The notes below the pieces were generated by a model that saw only the letters and a list, made by a program, of their open reading frames with translations, was not told where the DNA came from and ran no database searches. From assembly GCA_046758085.1 (NCBI GenBank), contig JBHHZP010000082.1, positions 1 through 15,942 of the forward strand: a DNA stretch of 15,942 nt, given 5' to 3'. Made by a program: the position numbers and the translations under genes. This stretch comes from VRUB01 sp046758085. GTDB taxonomy: Bacteria > Pseudomonadota > Gammaproteobacteria > Acidiferrobacterales > SPGG2. How positions within the stretch are numbered: the stretch's first letter is position 1; each line of letters begins with the position of its first letter. Positions 14,678-15,942 of this stretch are shown here, one piece after another.

Positions 14678-15349
14678 ATGCCGGAGTTTCGAAAAATTGT
14701 CCAAGTACCGCCCGTTATCCTGAGGCGCACAGATGTTCGGGCTCTTGCTGAACTCTTATCAGAGGGTATGCCCGTGCGTGATCGGGCTTTTGAATTCGCA
14801 CTATCCCGCGGCGATTTCCATTACAGAGCCGACACCGTCAACGATCTTCTTAATCAGAGTTTGCCGAGAGAAGTCGATGACCTGACATTTCAAGCGAGGG
14901 GCTGGACCGACGATAACGCTATTGACAGAGGCATTGTAATGAACCTCCGTCCTACCGTGGCGGATTACCAGATTCACGCTGTAGATGAGGTTTGGTATAA
15001 AGGTAAGATCCAACAGATAGACGAATTCCTGCGCGCGCGACGCCCTTGGTACGGTTTCTTTCGGGAGGCATTCCCCCGCGTAGTCGGTGCACTCCAGGGG
15101 GCGACACTTGTGGCGACAACCCTCTTTCTTTTTCTTGATTCGTTCGCCTTCGCTGTAGTGTCGGGCTTCATGCTTGCAGGTTTGGTCTGGGCATTCAATG
15201 CATTTCTAAAAGGAAGGATCTTTCCTAACACAAGAATTATTCTAGAAGATGTACCGAGAAAGTTTAGCTATGAAGCGCTTACCCTTCTGTTTGCCGTTCT
15301 GACTTTTGTCGTAACTGCTGTCGGCTTCGTGGTGCAGGTGGTGAAGTAA
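14678..15349 (+). CDS. Unrecognised membrane protein with soluble N-terminal domain
   Basis: A 223-residue protein. Residues 1-130 are soluble and mixed alpha/beta in character, with many charged residues and several Trp (RGWTDDN, DEVWYKGK, RRPWYGF). Three hydrophobic segments follow: about 136-156 and 158-178 as a hairpin, then about 200-220 at the C-terminus. There is no signal peptide, so the N-domain is probably cytoplasmic. I do not recognise the family. The ATG has no clear Shine-Dalgarno, so the start is uncertain; MPVRDRAF (Met31) is an alternative. Codon use is visibly more AT-rich than in the genes to the left, and the gene lies between the chromosomal block and a tRNA-derived attachment site, which suggests acquired DNA. 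A cargo or defence role is possible but not shown. Confidence 0.7.
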   Translation: MPEFRKIVQVPPVILRRTDVRALAELLSEGMPVRDRAFEFALSRGDFHYRADTVNDLLNQSLPREVDDLTFQARGWTDDNAIDRGIVMNLRPTVADYQIHAVDEVWYKGKIQQIDEFLRARRPWYGFFREAFPRVVGALQGATLVATTLFLFLDSFAFAVVSGFMLAGLVWAFNAFLKGRIFPNTRIILEDVPRKFSYEALTLLFAVLTFVVTAVGFVVQVVK

Positions 15350-15505
15350 TGAAAGTCGCGCACTAAGTTCTTTCTGAAGCCCGGGCACACACGTGCCTCA
15401 GCTCAAGACCAGGATCATCGAGCCATGCGTGCCCGAATGAGCACAGTTTCGAGCACACACGACGTGCCAGGCTTGGGGCTTGATCACATAACCTATTGAA
15501 AGAAT
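15350..15505. other. Non-coding flank left of the tRNA-Val half
   Basis: No gene is supported; the minus-strand ORF 15363-15569 runs through the tRNA half and is a shadow. It contains a short hairpin GGCAC-ACAC-GTGCC (15384-15397) and the motif AATGAGCACAG (15436-15446), which recurs on the other side of the tRNA half. Confidence 0.4.
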
Positions 15506-15690
15506 TGGTGGGCGATGCAAGGTTCGAACTTGCGGCCCCTGCCGTGTGAATCAATTGCTGTCTTCCCATCCAACCCCACTCTAGCTCAGTTTAGCCAACT
15601 TCAGCAAAGACTTATGCAGCAAGGTTAAGTTAGATAGAGTAGGATGAAATAGGTTGGAGTGTGAAGGGGTTGAGCACCAAATGAGCACAG
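15436..15690 (+). repeat. AATGAGCACAG repeated on both sides of the tRNA half
   Basis: AATGAGCACAG occurs at 15436-15446 and 15680-15690 in the same orientation. Degenerate relatives are CGAGCACAC (15450-15458) and TGAGCACC (15671-15678). Short repeats near an attachment core are typical of integrase arm-type sites, so these are candidates. The length is short enough for chance. Confidence 0.45.
15506..15550 (-). pseudogene. 3' half of tRNA-Val(CAC): probable integration (att) site
   Basis: On the minus strand the 45 nt parse exactly as tRNA positions 32-76: anticodon loop TTCACAC (anticodon CAC, Val), anticodon-stem 3' side GGCAG, five-base variable loop GGGCC, T-arm GCAAG-TTCGAAC-CTTGC with perfect pairing, acceptor 3' strand ATCGCCC, discriminator A and encoded CCA. 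The 5' half (acceptor GGGCGAT, D-arm, CTGCC) is absent; similarity ends at the anticodon loop. Tyrosine integrases commonly recombine in the anticodon loop and leave such a 3' copy at the distal end of the element. By that logic the element lies to the right (above 15550), with the intact tRNA-Val outside the window. Confidence 0.85.
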
Positions 15691-15942
15691 GAGCGTCTCG
15701 CCCTTACGTATGAAAGTCCACCAGCGAGATTAGGTTTGATCGCATCTGTCGCATGACTGCTTACGGCAACCACCAGCCGTTCGGACGTGAACTGCAAATA
15801 TCTGGAAGCCGACATCCACCTTCACATATACCGGCAAACACGGCCGTTGTGCGCCTACTCGTGCAGAAGCACATCGCCCAGGGTTTTCGCCTCTTGCAGT
15901 GCCCGGCCGCATCCTCTGACTACACAGGTGCGCGGATCGTCG
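15551..15942. other. Probable terminus of an integrated element, no recognised gene
   Basis: Sequence beyond the tRNA half. The first ~110 nt are AT-rich with an imperfect inverted repeat (CCAACCCCACTCTA near 15572, matched loosely by TAGAGTAGG...GGTTGG near 15636-15657). A plus-strand frame opens at ATG 15753 and runs off the window, and minus-strand ORFs also exist; none is recognisable or has a good ribosome binding site. No integrase gene is present inside the window. Confidence 0.35.

Noticed and set aside
15753..15942. Plus-strand ORF running off the right edge
   Set aside because: No ribosome binding site or recognisable motif, and equally open frames exist on the minus strand.

Overview
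The window looks like chromosome of a Gammaproteobacterium: moderately GC-rich, a FimV-type protein (a family typical of this class), CspA-family cold shock genes, and Dpp-type ABC transport genes. The species cannot be named from the sequence alone.

Layout, left to right. (1) 1-1701, plus strand: a cold shock gene, a small zinc-ribbon gene and a NYN-domain putative ribonuclease with a C-terminal OST-HTH/LOTUS domain. No terminator is visible between them, and all three products are predicted to bind RNA or nucleic acid, so this may be a cold-linked RNA-metabolism unit. (2) 1709-2624, minus strand: a small exported protein and a stand-alone cyclic-nucleotide-binding-fold protein that lacks the usual phosphate-binding arginine. 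(3) 2868-8797, minus strand: a complete peptide-type ABC importer in the order binding protein, (hairpin and 445-nt gap), permease B, permease C, ATPase D, ATPase F. The last four genes are tightly coupled by 1-4-nt gaps or a GTGA overlap. (4) 8798-9375: a divergent intergenic region with short tandem repeats. It leads to a second cold shock gene whose 5' leader and coding sequence are near copies of the first, followed by a clear intrinsic terminator. (5) 9978-12074, minus strand: a FimV-like protein with an unexpected C-terminus, the core-binding (SAM-like) domain of a tyrosine recombinase without its catalytic domain. (6) 12676-14511: a divergent pair, an MFS exporter (minus) and a RidA-fold protein (plus) lacking the catalytic arginine. 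(7) 14678-15349: an AT-richer gene for an unrecognised three-helix membrane protein. (8) 15350-15942: no convincing gene, but it contains the 3' half of a tRNA-Val(CAC), from anticodon loop to CCA. This is the classic footprint of tyrosine-integrase insertion in a tRNA gene. The orientation implies that the mobile element lies to the right, beyond the window, with the intact tRNA at its far end.

The observations I consider most worth following are the FimV-integrase fusion, the tRNA-Val half with a short repeat on each side of it, and the csp / zinc-ribbon / NYN-OST-HTH cluster, where the zinc-ribbon frame stays open past an amber stop up to the next gene's start codon.
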